A DNA stretch of 64,000 nucleotides from Acidobacteriota bacterium. GTDB lineage: Bacteria; Acidobacteriota; Polarisedimenticolia; J045. How positions within the stretch are numbered: position 1 is the first letter of the stretch; every line of letters begins with the position of its first letter. The translations under genes were made by a program, and so were the position numbers. Positions 28,020 to 36,842 of this stretch are shown here, in pieces. The notes beneath the pieces were generated by a model. It had not been told where the DNA came from, did no database searches, and saw only the letters and a program-made list of their open reading frames with translations. The DNA is taken from NCBI GenBank assembly GCA_017994815.1, contig JAGOJY010000013.1, positions 37,962-101,961 of the forward strand, in the 5' to 3' direction.

Positions 28020-29192
28020 CTAGCGCAACGAGGTCAGCGTCAACCGGACCTTGCGCGTCTCGTCGCGCCGCAGGACCGTGAGTTCGACGCTCTTGCCGAC
28101 GCCGGCCTGCTCGAACTCGTACGCCATGTCGTCGAGGCTCTCGACCTTCTTGCCGTTGACGGCGACGATGGCGTCGCGGATCTCGATCCCGCGGCGGGTC
28201 CGGCGCAACCCCTCGAGCCCGGCCTTGGCCGCGGGGCTGCCGGGCTCGACCTGCTGCACGACGACGCCCTTCAACTCGTAGCGCTGCGCGACCTGGTCCG
28301 GCAGCGGCACGATGCCGATCCCCGGCGTCTCGATGCGCCCGTGTTCGATCAAAGACGGGATCAACCGCTTGAACGTGTCGATCGGAACGGCGAAGCCGAT
28401 CCCCGAGAAGGTGCCGCTGGGGCTGAAGATCGCGGTGTTCATGCCGATCAGCCGGCCGCTGGAGTCGAGCAGCGGGCCGCCGGAGTTGCCGGGGTTGATC
28501 GCGGCGTCGGTCTGGATCACGTCGCGGAGCCGGCGCCCGCCGAACGACTGCAGTTCGCGGCCGAGCGCGCTGATCACGCCCACGGTCAGCGTGTGGTCAA
28601 AGCCGAACGGGTTGCCGACCGCCAGGACCCGCTGGCCGACGACGAGGCTGCGCGACTCGCCCTGCGTGACCGGCTTCAGCCGGTCGCGCGGGGCGTCGAT
28701 CTTCACCACCGCGAGGTCCTTCGTCGGCGCAGTGCCGACGACCTCGGCGTCCCACTCCGACTGGTCCGAGAGCGTGACCGTCAGCCGCCCGTTGTTCTGG
28801 AGCGAGGGCTCCACGACGTGGTAGTTGGTGACGACGTGGCCGTCCTTGTCCCAGACGAAGCCGCTGCCGGCGCCGGCCGGGATCTCCTGCACGTCGAGCG
28901 TGAAGAAGTCCCGGCGCACGGCGATGCTGGTGATGAAAACCACCGACGCCGAGGCGTTGCGGAACACGGCGATGTCGCGCTGCTCCTCCGGGCTCAGCCC
29001 GGGCGGGATCGGCCCGAGGGTGTCGCGGCCGGTCGGCGCGACCTGCGCGGCCGGCTGCGGCGGCGCGGCCGCCTGCGCGGGGTCGCCGCTTCGCCGCGCG
29101 TTGTCGGGCGGCGCGGCGTTGGGCTCGGAGGGTTGGCAGCCGTGGATCAGCGTGACGGCGAGCAGCGCCAGCGCGAACGTGCGGAACTTCAT
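28020..29192 (-). CDS. HtrA/DegP-type serine protease with one PDZ domain, probable lipoprotein
   Basis: A 390-residue envelope protease. The N-terminus MKFRTFALALLAVTLIHGC resembles a lipoprotein signal with Cys19, though the -2 His is atypical. A low-complexity linker (20-55) precedes the trypsin-like domain with His in TNYHVVE, Asp in KDLAVVKID and Ser in NPGNSGGPLL. One PDZ domain (about 295-385) contains GVVVQQVEPGSPAAKAGL. HtrA proteins remove or refold damaged envelope proteins. ATG at 29192 overlaps the purQ stop (ATGA), so it is translationally coupled to purine synthesis genes, an unusual pairing. Upstream in-frame starts lie inside purQ and are rejected. Confidence 0.92.
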   Translation of the reverse strand: MKFRTFALALLAVTLIHGCQPSEPNAAPPDNARRSGDPAQAAAPPQPAAQVAPTGRDTLGPIPPGLSPEEQRDIAVFRNASASVVFITSIAVRRDFFTLDVQEIPAGAGSGFVWDKDGHVVTNYHVVEPSLQNNGRLTVTLSDQSEWDAEVVGTAPTKDLAVVKIDAPRDRLKPVTQGESRSLVVGQRVLAVGNPFGFDHTLTVGVISALGRELQSFGGRRLRDVIQTDAAINPGNSGGPLLDSSGRLIGMNTAIFSPSGTFSGIGFAVPIDTFKRLIPSLIEHGRIETPGIGIVPLPDQVAQRYELKGVVVQQVEPGSPAAKAGLEGLRRTRRGIEIRDAIVAVNGKKVESLDDMAYEFEQAGVGKSVELTVLRRDETRKVRLTLTSLR

Positions 29193-30004
29193 GATCCTGT
29201 CTCCTGCGCGGCCGCGAGGCCGTTGCGGAACAACGCCAGGCCGGCCGGCTCGATCTCGGCGGCCGGATCTGCCGCCCGCCGCCAGTCGGGGTGCTGCCAG
29301 GGGTGGAGGAAGGCATCGGGGTGCGGCATCAGCCCGAGCACGCGGCCGCTCACGTCGGTGACGCCAGCCACCGCGCGCGCGGAGCCGTTCGGGTTGTCCG
29401 GCCAGCGCTCCGTCGGGCGGTCCGCCGCATCGACGTAGCGCAGCGCGACCTGCCCGCGCCGCTCCAGGCGCGCCAGCGTCTCGTCCGAGTCGACGACGAA
29501 CTTCCCCTCGCCGTGGCGCGCCGGGACGTCGAACGGGCGCGTCAGCCCGCGCGTCCACAGGCAGCAGCTCTGCGGGTCGGCCGCGAGGCGCACCCAAGCG
29601 TCGCGGTAGCCGAGCCGGTCGTTCGCGCCGAGCGCCGCGCGCGGGACGAAGTCGTGCGCCCCGCTCTCGGGGCCCGGCAAGAGCCCGAGCCTGACCAGCG
29701 TCTGGAAGCCGTTGCAGATCCCGAGCACCAGGCCGCCGCGCGCGAGGAACTCCGACAGGTCCTGCTGCAGGTGCGCCCGCACGCGCGTGGCCAGCACGTA
29801 CCCGGCCGAGATGTGGTCGCCGTACGCGAACCCGCCGATGAAGACGATCAGGCGGTAATCCGCGAGGCGCTTGTCGTGGCGGCGCGAGAACAGGTCCGTC
29901 AGGTGCACGAGGTCCGGCTCCGCGCCGAGCAGCCGGAACGCGTGCGCCGTCTCGGCCTCGCAGTTGAGCCCGAACCCGGTCGGGATCAGCACCCGCGCGC
30001 TCAT
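29189..30004 (-). CDS. purQ: Phosphoribosylformylglycinamidine synthase, glutaminase subunit
   Basis: A 271-residue class I glutamine amidotransferase that supplies ammonia to PurL in the fourth step of purine synthesis. The nucleophile is the Cys of LGICNGFQ, the oxyanion region is IGGFAYGDHISAG, and the catalytic His is in MPHPDAF. It is longer than the about 230-residue Bacillus-type subunit. GGAGG precedes the ATG at 30004. It lies 139 bp downstream of purL with an inverted REP-like pair in the gap, and its stop overlaps htrA. Confidence 0.94.
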   Translation of the reverse strand: MSARVLIPTGFGLNCEAETAHAFRLLGAEPDLVHLTDLFSRRHDKRLADYRLIVFIGGFAYGDHISAGYVLATRVRAHLQQDLSEFLARGGLVLGICNGFQTLVRLGLLPGPESGAHDFVPRAALGANDRLGYRDAWVRLAADPQSCCLWTRGLTRPFDVPARHGEGKFVVDSDETLARLERRGQVALRYVDAADRPTERWPDNPNGSARAVAGVTDVSGRVLGLMPHPDAFLHPWQHPDWRRAADPAAEIEPAGLALFRNGLAAAQETGS

Positions 30005-30020
30005 CGCCGCCTCCACGCTC

Positions 30021-30105
30021 GCGGGCCGGCGGCGCCGGCCGCTACGAGCGCCGACCGCGCGGACGGTGCGAAACACCGTCGTAGGGACCGCCGCAGGCGG
30101 CCCGC
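30021..30105. repeat. Inverted pair of REP-like elements (BIME-like) between purL and purQ
   Basis: On the minus strand, GTAG at 30045-30042 leads into a GGCCGGC/GCCGGCC stem (30040-30024). On the plus strand, GTAG at 30081-30084 leads into a CCGCC-GCA-GGCGG stem ending CCCGC at 30105. Between them is a perfect 7-bp hairpin, GACGGTG (30062-30068) and CACCGTC (30074-30080), with loop CGAAA. The head-to-head arrangement with GTAG at the inner ends is the structure of bacterial interspersed mosaic elements. It lies in a transcribed spacer of a probable operon. Confidence 0.55.
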
Positions 30106-30143
30106 TCCGAGCGGCCGTGAGATGAACGCGGTACTCCGGGCCC

Positions 30144-33128
30144 TCATGGCCGTTCCTCGGCGCGCCACGCGAGTGCCAGTTCCTCGACCGGGGCGTCGAC
30201 GATCGCGCGGCCGTCGAGCAGCAGTTCCAGCCGCTCGCCGGCGAACGTGCCGATCACGGCGGCGGAGTGCCCCTCGAGCGCGTCGAGCAGCTCGGCCGCG
30301 TCGTTCTCGCCGACGGTCAAGAGGAAGCGCCCGCACGATTCCCCGAACAAGAGCGCCTCCCAGCCCGGCGCGCCCGCGACCGGCACGTCGCGCAGGTCGA
30401 TGCGCACGCCCGATCCCGCCGCGCGCGCGAGGTAGAACAGCGCCGGGAGCAGCCCGCCGCGGCCGATCGCGTGCGCCCCGCCGGCCAGCCCGCCGCGGAT
30501 CGCCTCCGACACCGCGCGGTAGCGCGCGGCCCACGCCGCCGGCCGGCAGCGCGGCACCGACACACCGGTCGCCCCGCGCGCCGCGGCCCACTCGCTCGCG
30601 CCCAGCTCCGCGCGCGTCTCGCCGACGACCACGATCATGCGATCCGACGGCCGGCGCTCCAGCGTCACGGCCAGCCGCGCGTCCTCGATCACGCCGATCG
30701 CCGATGCGAGGAGCGTCGGCGGGATGCTGATCCGCTGCCCGGCGATCACCGCGTCGTTCTTCATCGAGTCCTTGCCCGAGATCAGCGGCACGCCGTAGGC
30801 CTCGCAGGCCTCGGCCAGCCCGCGGCAGGCGCGCACGAGCTGCGCGAGACGGTGCTCGGCGTCGGGGTTGCTCGGGCCGGGCAGGGGATCGATCCAGCAG
30901 AAGTTGTCGAGCGCCGCGACGCGGTCGAGACGCGCGCCGCTGGTGATCACGCGCCGGACCGCCAGGTCGAGCCCGGCCTGCGCCATCGCGAAAGCGTCGA
31001 TGTCGGAGTAGGTCGGGAACACACCGTCGGCGACCGCGAACCCCTCCCAGCCGGCGTGGTCGATCAGCATGACCGTCGCGTCGGACGGCACGTCGCGGTG
31101 CGTGCCGATCCAAGGCTTCACGATCGACAGGCCCTTGACCTCGTGGTCGTACGTGCGCGCGAGCAGCTCGTTGGACGCCAGGTTGTACCGCGCGAGCAGC
31201 AGCGCCGCGTGGGCATTGCCGGCCTCGGGCGTCGTCGGCACGGGCAGCGGTTCCGGATCGCCGCCCTCCGGCGGCCGCCAGCACGCCTTGAGCCGCATCT
31301 CCGGCAACCCGTCGTGCAGGAACTCCAGCGGCAGCCACGCGACCGTGCGCTCGCCGTACGTCACGTGGAGCATCCCGTCCGCGGTGAACTCGCCGAGGTC
31401 GGTCGCCTCGACCTCGCGCCGCGCCGCCAGCTCGAGGAACTCCTCGAGGCGCGCGGGCGGCACGGCGACGCTCATCCGCTCCTGCGCCTCGGACAGCAGG
31501 ATCTCCCACGGCGCGAGCCCGTGGTACTTCAAGGGCGCGCGCGCGAGGTCGAGCCGCGCCCCGCCGGGGCCGCGCGCCATCTCGCCGATCGAGCTGGACA
31601 GCCCGCCCGCGCCGTTGTCGGTGATCGACGTGTACAGGCCGCGGTCGCGGGCCTCGAGCAGGAAGTCGAACATCATCTTCTGGGTGATCGGGTCGCCGAT
31701 CTGCACCGCCTGGACCGGGCTCTCCTCGGTCAGCTCGGCACTGCTGAACGTCGCGCCGTGGATCCCGTCCTTGCCGATGCGGCCCCCGACCATGACGATC
31801 CGGTCGCCCCCCCGCGCCAGCTTCTCCTGCGAGGGCCGCCCGGCGACCGTCACCGGCAGCCGCCCGATCGTCCCGCAGTACACGAGCGGTTTGCCGATGT
31901 AGCGCTCGTCGAAGAACTCCCAGCCGCGCGCGTAGGGGATCCCCGACTGGTTCCCGCCGTCGATCACGCCCGCGTGCACCCCCTCGCGCACGCGGCGCGG
32001 GTGCAGGAGCCCCGCCGGCAGCTCGCCGGCGTGGTCGGGCGGCGCGAAGCAGTAGCCCCAGACGTTGGCCAGAAGGTCGGCGCCGATCCCGGTGCCGAAC
32101 GGATCGCGGTTGACGCCGACGATGCCCGTGATCGAGCCGCCGTACGGGTCGAGCGCCGAGGGCGTGTTGTGCGTCTCGACCTTGAACACCAGGTGGTGCC
32201 GCTCGGTGGCCGCGATCACGCCGGCGTTGTCCTCGAAGACCGAGACCAGGAACGGCGCCGCCCCGCTGCGTTCCGAGCGGCGGCGGATGCTCTCGGTCGA
32301 GCCCTTGATGTAGGTCTTGAACAGCGAGCGGATCGTCGCGGGCTCGCTGCCCGGCTCCTCGTGCTCGATCGTGGCGTTGAAGATCTTGTGCTTGCAGTGC
32401 TCGGACCAGGTCTGGGCCAGGCACTCCAGCTCGACGTCCGTCGGGTGCGGCGGCAGCCGCAGGCTGAGCCGCAACGGGTCGCGCCCCGCGCGGCGGTAGA
32501 AATCGCGGATCGCGCGCATCTCGTCCAGCGTCAGCGACAGCAGCCGGTGCCGCGACAGCTCGAGCAGCCCGGCGTCGGGCAGCTCCAGCGGGATCGCTTC
32601 GACCTCGGGCACCGCGGTCTCGGCCACCTTCGGCACCGCCAGCGACGGCGGGGAGGACCGCCACTCGTCGTGGAGCTGGACCGCCACCCGCTCGATGACC
32701 TCGTTCGCCAAGAGCTCGCGCGCGATGCGTTGCGCCTCGGCGCGTGACGCGCCGGACAACAGGTACAGCCGCGAGGTGTAGACCACGGCGCCTTCGCCGA
32801 GGTCGCGGCCGAGCAGGTCCTCGATCGCGACCCGGGCGCTCTTGCCGACCGGGTCGGTCACGCCGGGCTTGAAGCCGACGCTGACCGCGACGTCGAACGG
32901 GCCGTCCTCGAGCCGTCCGACCGCCCCGGCCTTCAGCACCGGCCCGGCGAAGTCCTCGGCGATCCGCCGCGCCTCCTCGGCCGTGATCTCCGCCTCGACG
33001 TGGTAGACGTCGCGCGTCCGCACGCGGCCGACCGCGATCCCGAGGTGCTCGCGCACCTTGCGTGCGACCGACTCGCCCCGCGGGTCGACGAACCCCGGCC
33101 GCGTCCCGACCTCTATGCGCGTGATCAT
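30144..33128 (-). CDS. purL: Phosphoribosylformylglycinamidine synthase, PurS-fused large subunit
   Basis: A 994-residue ATP-dependent synthase converting FGAR to FGAM. The first about 160 residues contain two PurS-like repeats (MITRIEVGTRPGFVDPRG and VAVSVGFKPGVTDPVG). The catalytic part has SEHCKHK, the KVETHNTPSALDPYGGS motif, GGNQSGIPY, ITDNGAGGLSSSIGE and in the second half PLISGKDSMKND. Its length lies between small PurL (about 740) and the fused eukaryote/enterobacterial form (about 1300), and it lacks a glutaminase domain, supplied by purQ downstream. ATG at 33128 lies nine bases after a TAGAAT box. A hypothetical gene diverges upstream. Confidence 0.95.
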   Translation of the reverse strand: MITRIEVGTRPGFVDPRGESVARKVREHLGIAVGRVRTRDVYHVEAEITAEEARRIAEDFAGPVLKAGAVGRLEDGPFDVAVSVGFKPGVTDPVGKSARVAIEDLLGRDLGEGAVVYTSRLYLLSGASRAEAQRIARELLANEVIERVAVQLHDEWRSSPPSLAVPKVAETAVPEVEAIPLELPDAGLLELSRHRLLSLTLDEMRAIRDFYRRAGRDPLRLSLRLPPHPTDVELECLAQTWSEHCKHKIFNATIEHEEPGSEPATIRSLFKTYIKGSTESIRRRSERSGAAPFLVSVFEDNAGVIAATERHHLVFKVETHNTPSALDPYGGSITGIVGVNRDPFGTGIGADLLANVWGYCFAPPDHAGELPAGLLHPRRVREGVHAGVIDGGNQSGIPYARGWEFFDERYIGKPLVYCGTIGRLPVTVAGRPSQEKLARGGDRIVMVGGRIGKDGIHGATFSSAELTEESPVQAVQIGDPITQKMMFDFLLEARDRGLYTSITDNGAGGLSSSIGEMARGPGGARLDLARAPLKYHGLAPWEILLSEAQERMSVAVPPARLEEFLELAARREVEATDLGEFTADGMLHVTYGERTVAWLPLEFLHDGLPEMRLKACWRPPEGGDPEPLPVPTTPEAGNAHAALLLARYNLASNELLARTYDHEVKGLSIVKPWIGTHRDVPSDATVMLIDHAGWEGFAVADGVFPTYSDIDAFAMAQAGLDLAVRRVITSGARLDRVAALDNFCWIDPLPGPSNPDAEHRLAQLVRACRGLAEACEAYGVPLISGKDSMKNDAVIAGQRISIPPTLLASAIGVIEDARLAVTLERRPSDRMIVVVGETRAELGASEWAAARGATGVSVPRCRPAAWAARYRAVSEAIRGGLAGGAHAIGRGGLLPALFYLARAAGSGVRIDLRDVPVAGAPGWEALLFGESCGRFLLTVGENDAAELLDALEGHSAAVIGTFAGERLELLLDGRAIVDAPVEELALAWRAEERP

Positions 33129-33137
33129 GGAGCGCGA

Positions 33138-33143
33138 ATTCTA
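33138..33143 (-). promoter_or_regulatory. -10 box of purL, near-leaderless
   Basis: TAGAAT (minus strand) ends nine bases before the purL ATG, implying a leader of only about two or three nucleotides. No purine riboswitch or PurR-like site is seen in the 118-bp divergent gap. Confidence 0.5.
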
Positions 33144-33246
33144 CCGCCACGCCCGCGGGACCCGCCGCCCCGCGGCCTCGAAACGCCCCCGGCCAGCGAG
33201 TTTGCAGGCCGAAACAGCACGATAATCCTCCGCGGAAGGGGGGAGC

Positions 33247-33612
33247 GTGGACAAGAAGACCGCGGAAACGGCGTGCCAGGATCTCGACGAGATGCTGGAA
33301 ACGGGGCTCAAGTCGCGGATCGACACGATCGAGCTCCAGTGGCTGAGCGGCGAAGGCCTGGAGGTGATGTTCTTCACGAACGAGAACGGCGTCGGCGGCG
33401 TCCTCGACAAGCGGGGGGGACTGGCCCTGTACCGGCTCGTCCGCCAGCTCGCGGGCCTCGACGACCGGGAGGAGGGGTCCTTTGTCCGGACCATCGGCGG
33501 GAAAGAGGTGACGGTCGTGGTCCAGACCTACGAGAATTTCGGCGAGACCGTGCTCCGGCTGAAGCTCCCGTGGGCGCCGAAACGTCGCGGGTCGGGAGCC
33601 GGGAAACGATGA
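33247..33612 (+). CDS. Conserved-looking hypothetical protein
   Basis: A 121-residue soluble alpha/beta protein that I do not recognise. It starts with an acidic helix (DKKTAETACQDLDEMLE), has alternating strands (DTIELQWLSGEGLEVMFFTN, VTVVVQTYENFGETVLRLKLP) and a basic tail. The GTG start at 33247 is supported by GGGGAG immediately upstream and a GATAAT box near 33220. Its stop overlaps the ATG of the next small gene (ATGA), so the two form a translationally coupled pair. No signal peptide or membrane segment is seen. Confidence 0.7.
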   Translation: MDKKTAETACQDLDEMLETGLKSRIDTIELQWLSGEGLEVMFFTNENGVGGVLDKRGGLALYRLVRQLAGLDDREEGSFVRTIGGKEVTVVVQTYENFGETVLRLKLPWAPKRRGSGAGKR

Positions 33613-33839
33613 TCGAGATCCGGGACAAGCAAACGCAGCGCGTCCTCGGCACGATCGACCAGAACGAGCTGCAGTTCCTGGTCGACGAACTGGAAGAAGA
33701 GTCCGAGGACGACCGCGACTACTGGATCGACGAGCCGACGCTCCAGATGCTCGAGGCCGATGGTGCGGCGCCCCGGCTCGTCCAAATGCTGCGGCGCGCC
33801 CTCGGGGACCGCGAGGGCATCGAGATCGTCTGGGGCTAA
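33609..33839 (+). CDS. Small acidic hypothetical protein
   Basis: A 76-residue acidic protein, start MIEIRDKQTQRVLGTID. It has a beta-hairpin-like N-terminus, an acidic helix (LQFLVDELEEESEDDRDYW) and a C-terminal helix (RLVQMLRRAL) ending in IEIVWG. The ATG at 33609 overlaps the TGA of the preceding gene. Function is unknown; the coupling suggests the two products act together. It ends 22 bp from a convergent histidine kinase gene with no terminator-like hairpin. Confidence 0.75.
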   Translation: MIEIRDKQTQRVLGTIDQNELQFLVDELEEESEDDRDYWIDEPTLQMLEADGAAPRLVQMLRRALGDREGIEIVWG

Positions 33840-33861
33840 GCGGCGCCGACCGGCCGCGCGG

Positions 33862-35778
33862 TCAGGGCGCGGCGGGCAGCGTGAAGTGGAACGTCGCGCC
33901 GGCGCCGGGCGTGGACTCGACCCAGATTCGCCCGTCGTGGCGCTCGACGATGCGCTTGCAGATCGCGAGTCCGACGCCGGTTCCGGGATACTCGCTTCGG
34001 GTGTGCAGGCGCTGGAAGATCGCGAACACGCGTTCCTGGAACTGCGGCTCGATGCCGATGCCGTCGTCGCTCACCGACAATCGCCACCACTCGCCGTCGC
34101 GCGCGGCGCCGACGTGGACGTGCGGGACCGCGCCGGGCTGGCGGAACTTGATCGCGTTGCCGACGAGGTTCTGCAACAGCTGCGTGAGCTGCGACTTGTC
34201 GGCCAGGACCGTCGGCAACTCGTCGTGGGCGATGACGGCCTCGCTCTCGGCGATCGGCGTGTGCAGCGCCGCGAGCGCCAGCGCGAGCGCCTCCCCGACG
34301 GCCACCGGCTGCGCCGGGCCCGCGAGCGTGTTGACCCGCGAGAAGTTCAGCAGCGCGTCGATCAGCTCGCTCATCCGCGCGCCGGCGTCGGTCGCGAAGT
34401 CGATGTACTCGTCGCCGGTGGGGTCGAGCTTGCCGCGGTACTTGCGGCTGAGGAGCTGCAGGAACGACCTCATCGTCCGCAGCGGCTCCTTGAGGTCGTG
34501 CGAAACCGCGTAGGCGAACTGCTCGAGGTCCTTGTTCGAGCGCGCCAGCTCCTCCATCGCGCGGTGCAGGCGCTGCTGGGCCAGCTTGCGCTCGGTGATC
34601 TCCTCGGCCGCGACAGCGATGCCGATCACCTGGCCCTCGCCGACCTTCAGCGGCCACCACTGCTCGCGCCACCAACGGGGCACGCCGGGCTGCGCCGGCG
34701 TGGTGCCGGCGAACTCGACGTCCCGCACGGGCTCACCGGTGCGGAAGATGCGCTCCGCCAGCTCCTCGGCCAGCGGCGCGAGATCGGGCACGATCTCGCG
34801 GACGGTCCGGCCGATGTGCGCGCTGGCGGGCACGCCGTTGATTTCCGCCATCAGGCGGTTGGCACGCAAGAACCGCAGCTCGCTGTCGAACACGCACAGC
34901 GCCACCTGCGCCGAATCGTAGATCGCCTCGATCTCGGCCAGCTGCCGCGAGATCAGCCGTTCGCGGTCGCGCAGCGCCTGCAGGTTCTGCTCGCGTTCGG
35001 TGATGTCGGCCGTCACACCGTAGACGTGCACCAGCCGGCCCTGCTCGTCGAACGCGCCGCGGCCGGTCTCCTCCAGCACGATCGTCGTGCCGTCGTGGCG
35101 CACGAGCCGGTACGTCGCGCTGTAGGTGTCGTTCGCGGGCGTCAACGCGCTGACGAGCGCGACGAATCGCTCGCGGTCGTCGGCGTGGATGCGGCGGAAG
35201 TAACCCTGCCCGGTATCGCGCGTGACCTCTTCGTTCCCGCGAAGCGCGAGGATCTCCGCGCAGTCCGCCGACCGCAGGACCTCGTCCGTCAGTGGAAACC
35301 ACTCGAAGGCGAAGCTGCGGGCCAGCCGCAGCGCCTGGCGCAGCCGTTCCTGGTCCAGCTTGAGCCGGGCGCGAGTCTGGTCGCGGATGACCGAGACGAT
35401 CAGCTGGCGCCCGTCGCGCTCGAACTGCCACGAGTGGATCTCGACCGGGATGCGGGTTCCGTCACCGGCGACGAGCGTCTTGTGGTGCAGCAGCGAGCCG
35501 TCCCGCGCCAGCCGCGCCGAATCGTCCGGCAGCAACTCGAACTCGCGCCGATCGAGGATGTCGAGCGGCGTCAGCTTGTGCATTCCCTCGACGGGGATGC
35601 CGAGCAGTTCGCAGATCGCCGGGTTGGCGTAGATGAACTGTCCACGCGCAGGGGAAACCAGCTCGTGCATGACGATCCCGTCGCTGGCCAGGTCACAGAT
35701 CAGCCGGAACGTCGTTTCGAGAGCCGGCGCCGCGGGTTGACCGCTCCGCCGGCCGCGCTCACCGCGCTTGCTTGGCAT
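33862..35778 (-). CDS. Multi-PAS sensor histidine kinase
   Basis: A 638-residue soluble kinase without membrane segments. Three PAS-like domains (about 20-145, 150-265 and 280-400) precede a HisKA domain with phospho-acceptor His in YAVSHDLKEPLRTM (about 430) and a HATPase domain with NLVGNAIKF, DDGIGIEPQFQERVF and GTGVGLAICKRIVERH. The H-box and the IFQRLH motif resemble bacteriophytochrome-like and light/redox kinases. The second PAS domain (FEWFPLTDEVLRSAD) is a PAS_3 type. ATG at 35778 has GGGAGTGGGG upstream and a TATGCT box before it. No response regulator is adjacent. Confidence 0.92.
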   Translation of the reverse strand: MPSKRGERGRRSGQPAAPALETTFRLICDLASDGIVMHELVSPARGQFIYANPAICELLGIPVEGMHKLTPLDILDRREFELLPDDSARLARDGSLLHHKTLVAGDGTRIPVEIHSWQFERDGRQLIVSVIRDQTRARLKLDQERLRQALRLARSFAFEWFPLTDEVLRSADCAEILALRGNEEVTRDTGQGYFRRIHADDRERFVALVSALTPANDTYSATYRLVRHDGTTIVLEETGRGAFDEQGRLVHVYGVTADITEREQNLQALRDRERLISRQLAEIEAIYDSAQVALCVFDSELRFLRANRLMAEINGVPASAHIGRTVREIVPDLAPLAEELAERIFRTGEPVRDVEFAGTTPAQPGVPRWWREQWWPLKVGEGQVIGIAVAAEEITERKLAQQRLHRAMEELARSNKDLEQFAYAVSHDLKEPLRTMRSFLQLLSRKYRGKLDPTGDEYIDFATDAGARMSELIDALLNFSRVNTLAGPAQPVAVGEALALALAALHTPIAESEAVIAHDELPTVLADKSQLTQLLQNLVGNAIKFRQPGAVPHVHVGAARDGEWWRLSVSDDGIGIEPQFQERVFAIFQRLHTRSEYPGTGVGLAICKRIVERHDGRIWVESTPGAGATFHFTLPAAP

Positions 35779-35854
35779 GACCCCACTCCCGCGCCAGAGC
35801 ATACGCCAAGTGGCAAGGCGGCTCGGCGGAAGCCAGCGGAGTAAGGCATCCCCG

Positions 35855-36688
35855 TCAGAGAATCTCGAGCGGTGTCTCCGAGCGCGGCGGCGGGAACGCG
35901 CGGTCGAGCACCGCCAGGTCGTCGTCGGACAGCCACAGGTCGAGCGCGGCGGCGTTCTCGCGCACGTGCCGGCGGTTCGACGCCTTCGGGATCGCGACGA
36001 CGTGCTCGTGGTGCATGGCCCACGCGAGCGCGACCTGCGGCGAGGTCGTCTCGTGACGCCGCGCGACTTCGGCGAGCGCGTCGTGGTGCGTGAGGTCGCC
36101 CTGCTCGAGCGGCGTGTACGCCATGACGCAGATCCCGCGCTCGGCGCACCAGGGCAGGAGACCGGCCTCGATCCCTCGGCGCTTCAAGTTGTACAGCACC
36201 TGGTCGGCCGCGATGCCGGCGCCGGCCGGCTTCGCGTCGGCCGCTTCCATCGCCCGGCGATCGAAGTTGCTGAGCCCGAAGTGGCGGACCTTGCCCTCGT
36301 GCACGAGCTGCTCGAACGCCTCGAGCGTTCCCTCGAGCGGGTGGGGGCTCTCCCAGTGCAACAGGTACAGGTCGATGTACGACGTGCCCAGCCGGCGCAG
36401 CGAATCCTCGGCGGCGCGGATCGTCCCGTCGCGCGAGGCGTTCTGGGGCAGGACCTTGCTCACGACGAACACGTCGTCGCGGCGGCCGCGGATCGCCTCG
36501 CCGACGATCTCCTCGGCGGCGCCGCCGCCGTACATCTCGGCCGTGTCGATCAGGTTGACGCCGAGGTCGAGCCCTTCGTGCAGGGCGTTCACCTCGGCCT
36601 GGCGGAGGCGCGCGTCCTCGCCCATGCGCCAGGTCCCGAGGCCCAGCTTGGGAATCCGCATGCCGGTCCGCGCCTTGAAGTAGCGCAC
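35855..36688 (-). CDS. Aldo/keto reductase
   Basis: A 277-residue NADPH-dependent TIM-barrel oxidoreductase. The catalytic tetrad is visible: Asp and Tyr in NLIDTAEMYGGG, Lys in VVSKVLPQ and His in YLLHWES. GLSNFD and VAIPKASN, the cofactor-binding segments, are also intact. Length matches the AKR5-like prokaryotic group, and physiological substrates are usually unknown. The GTG at 36688 is chosen because GGGAGG lies a few bases upstream; the ORF has no better ATG before the MRIPKLGLGTW motif. It stands 76 bp from the histidine kinase on the same strand. Confidence 0.9.
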   Translation of the reverse strand: MRYFKARTGMRIPKLGLGTWRMGEDARLRQAEVNALHEGLDLGVNLIDTAEMYGGGAAEEIVGEAIRGRRDDVFVVSKVLPQNASRDGTIRAAEDSLRRLGTSYIDLYLLHWESPHPLEGTLEAFEQLVHEGKVRHFGLSNFDRRAMEAADAKPAGAGIAADQVLYNLKRRGIEAGLLPWCAERGICVMAYTPLEQGDLTHHDALAEVARRHETTSPQVALAWAMHHEHVVAIPKASNRRHVRENAAALDLWLSDDDLAVLDRAFPPPRSETPLEIL

Positions 36689-36842
36689 CCGTCCTCCCGT
36701 GGCTTACCGGAACGTTCGCTCGTCGGGGGTCTCCGAAAGGTTACCCGGCCGGCGGTGCTTGCCGCCAAGGCGGGATCGGCGTACCTCTTCGCCGGTCCGA
36801 TCCCGGCCGCCCGATGCCGCGGAATCACGGGAGTCACGGAAC

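Noticed and set aside
30005..30143. Purine riboswitch or PurR site in the purL-purQ gap
   Set aside because: The gap is filled by REP-like stems; no riboswitch core motifs are visible.
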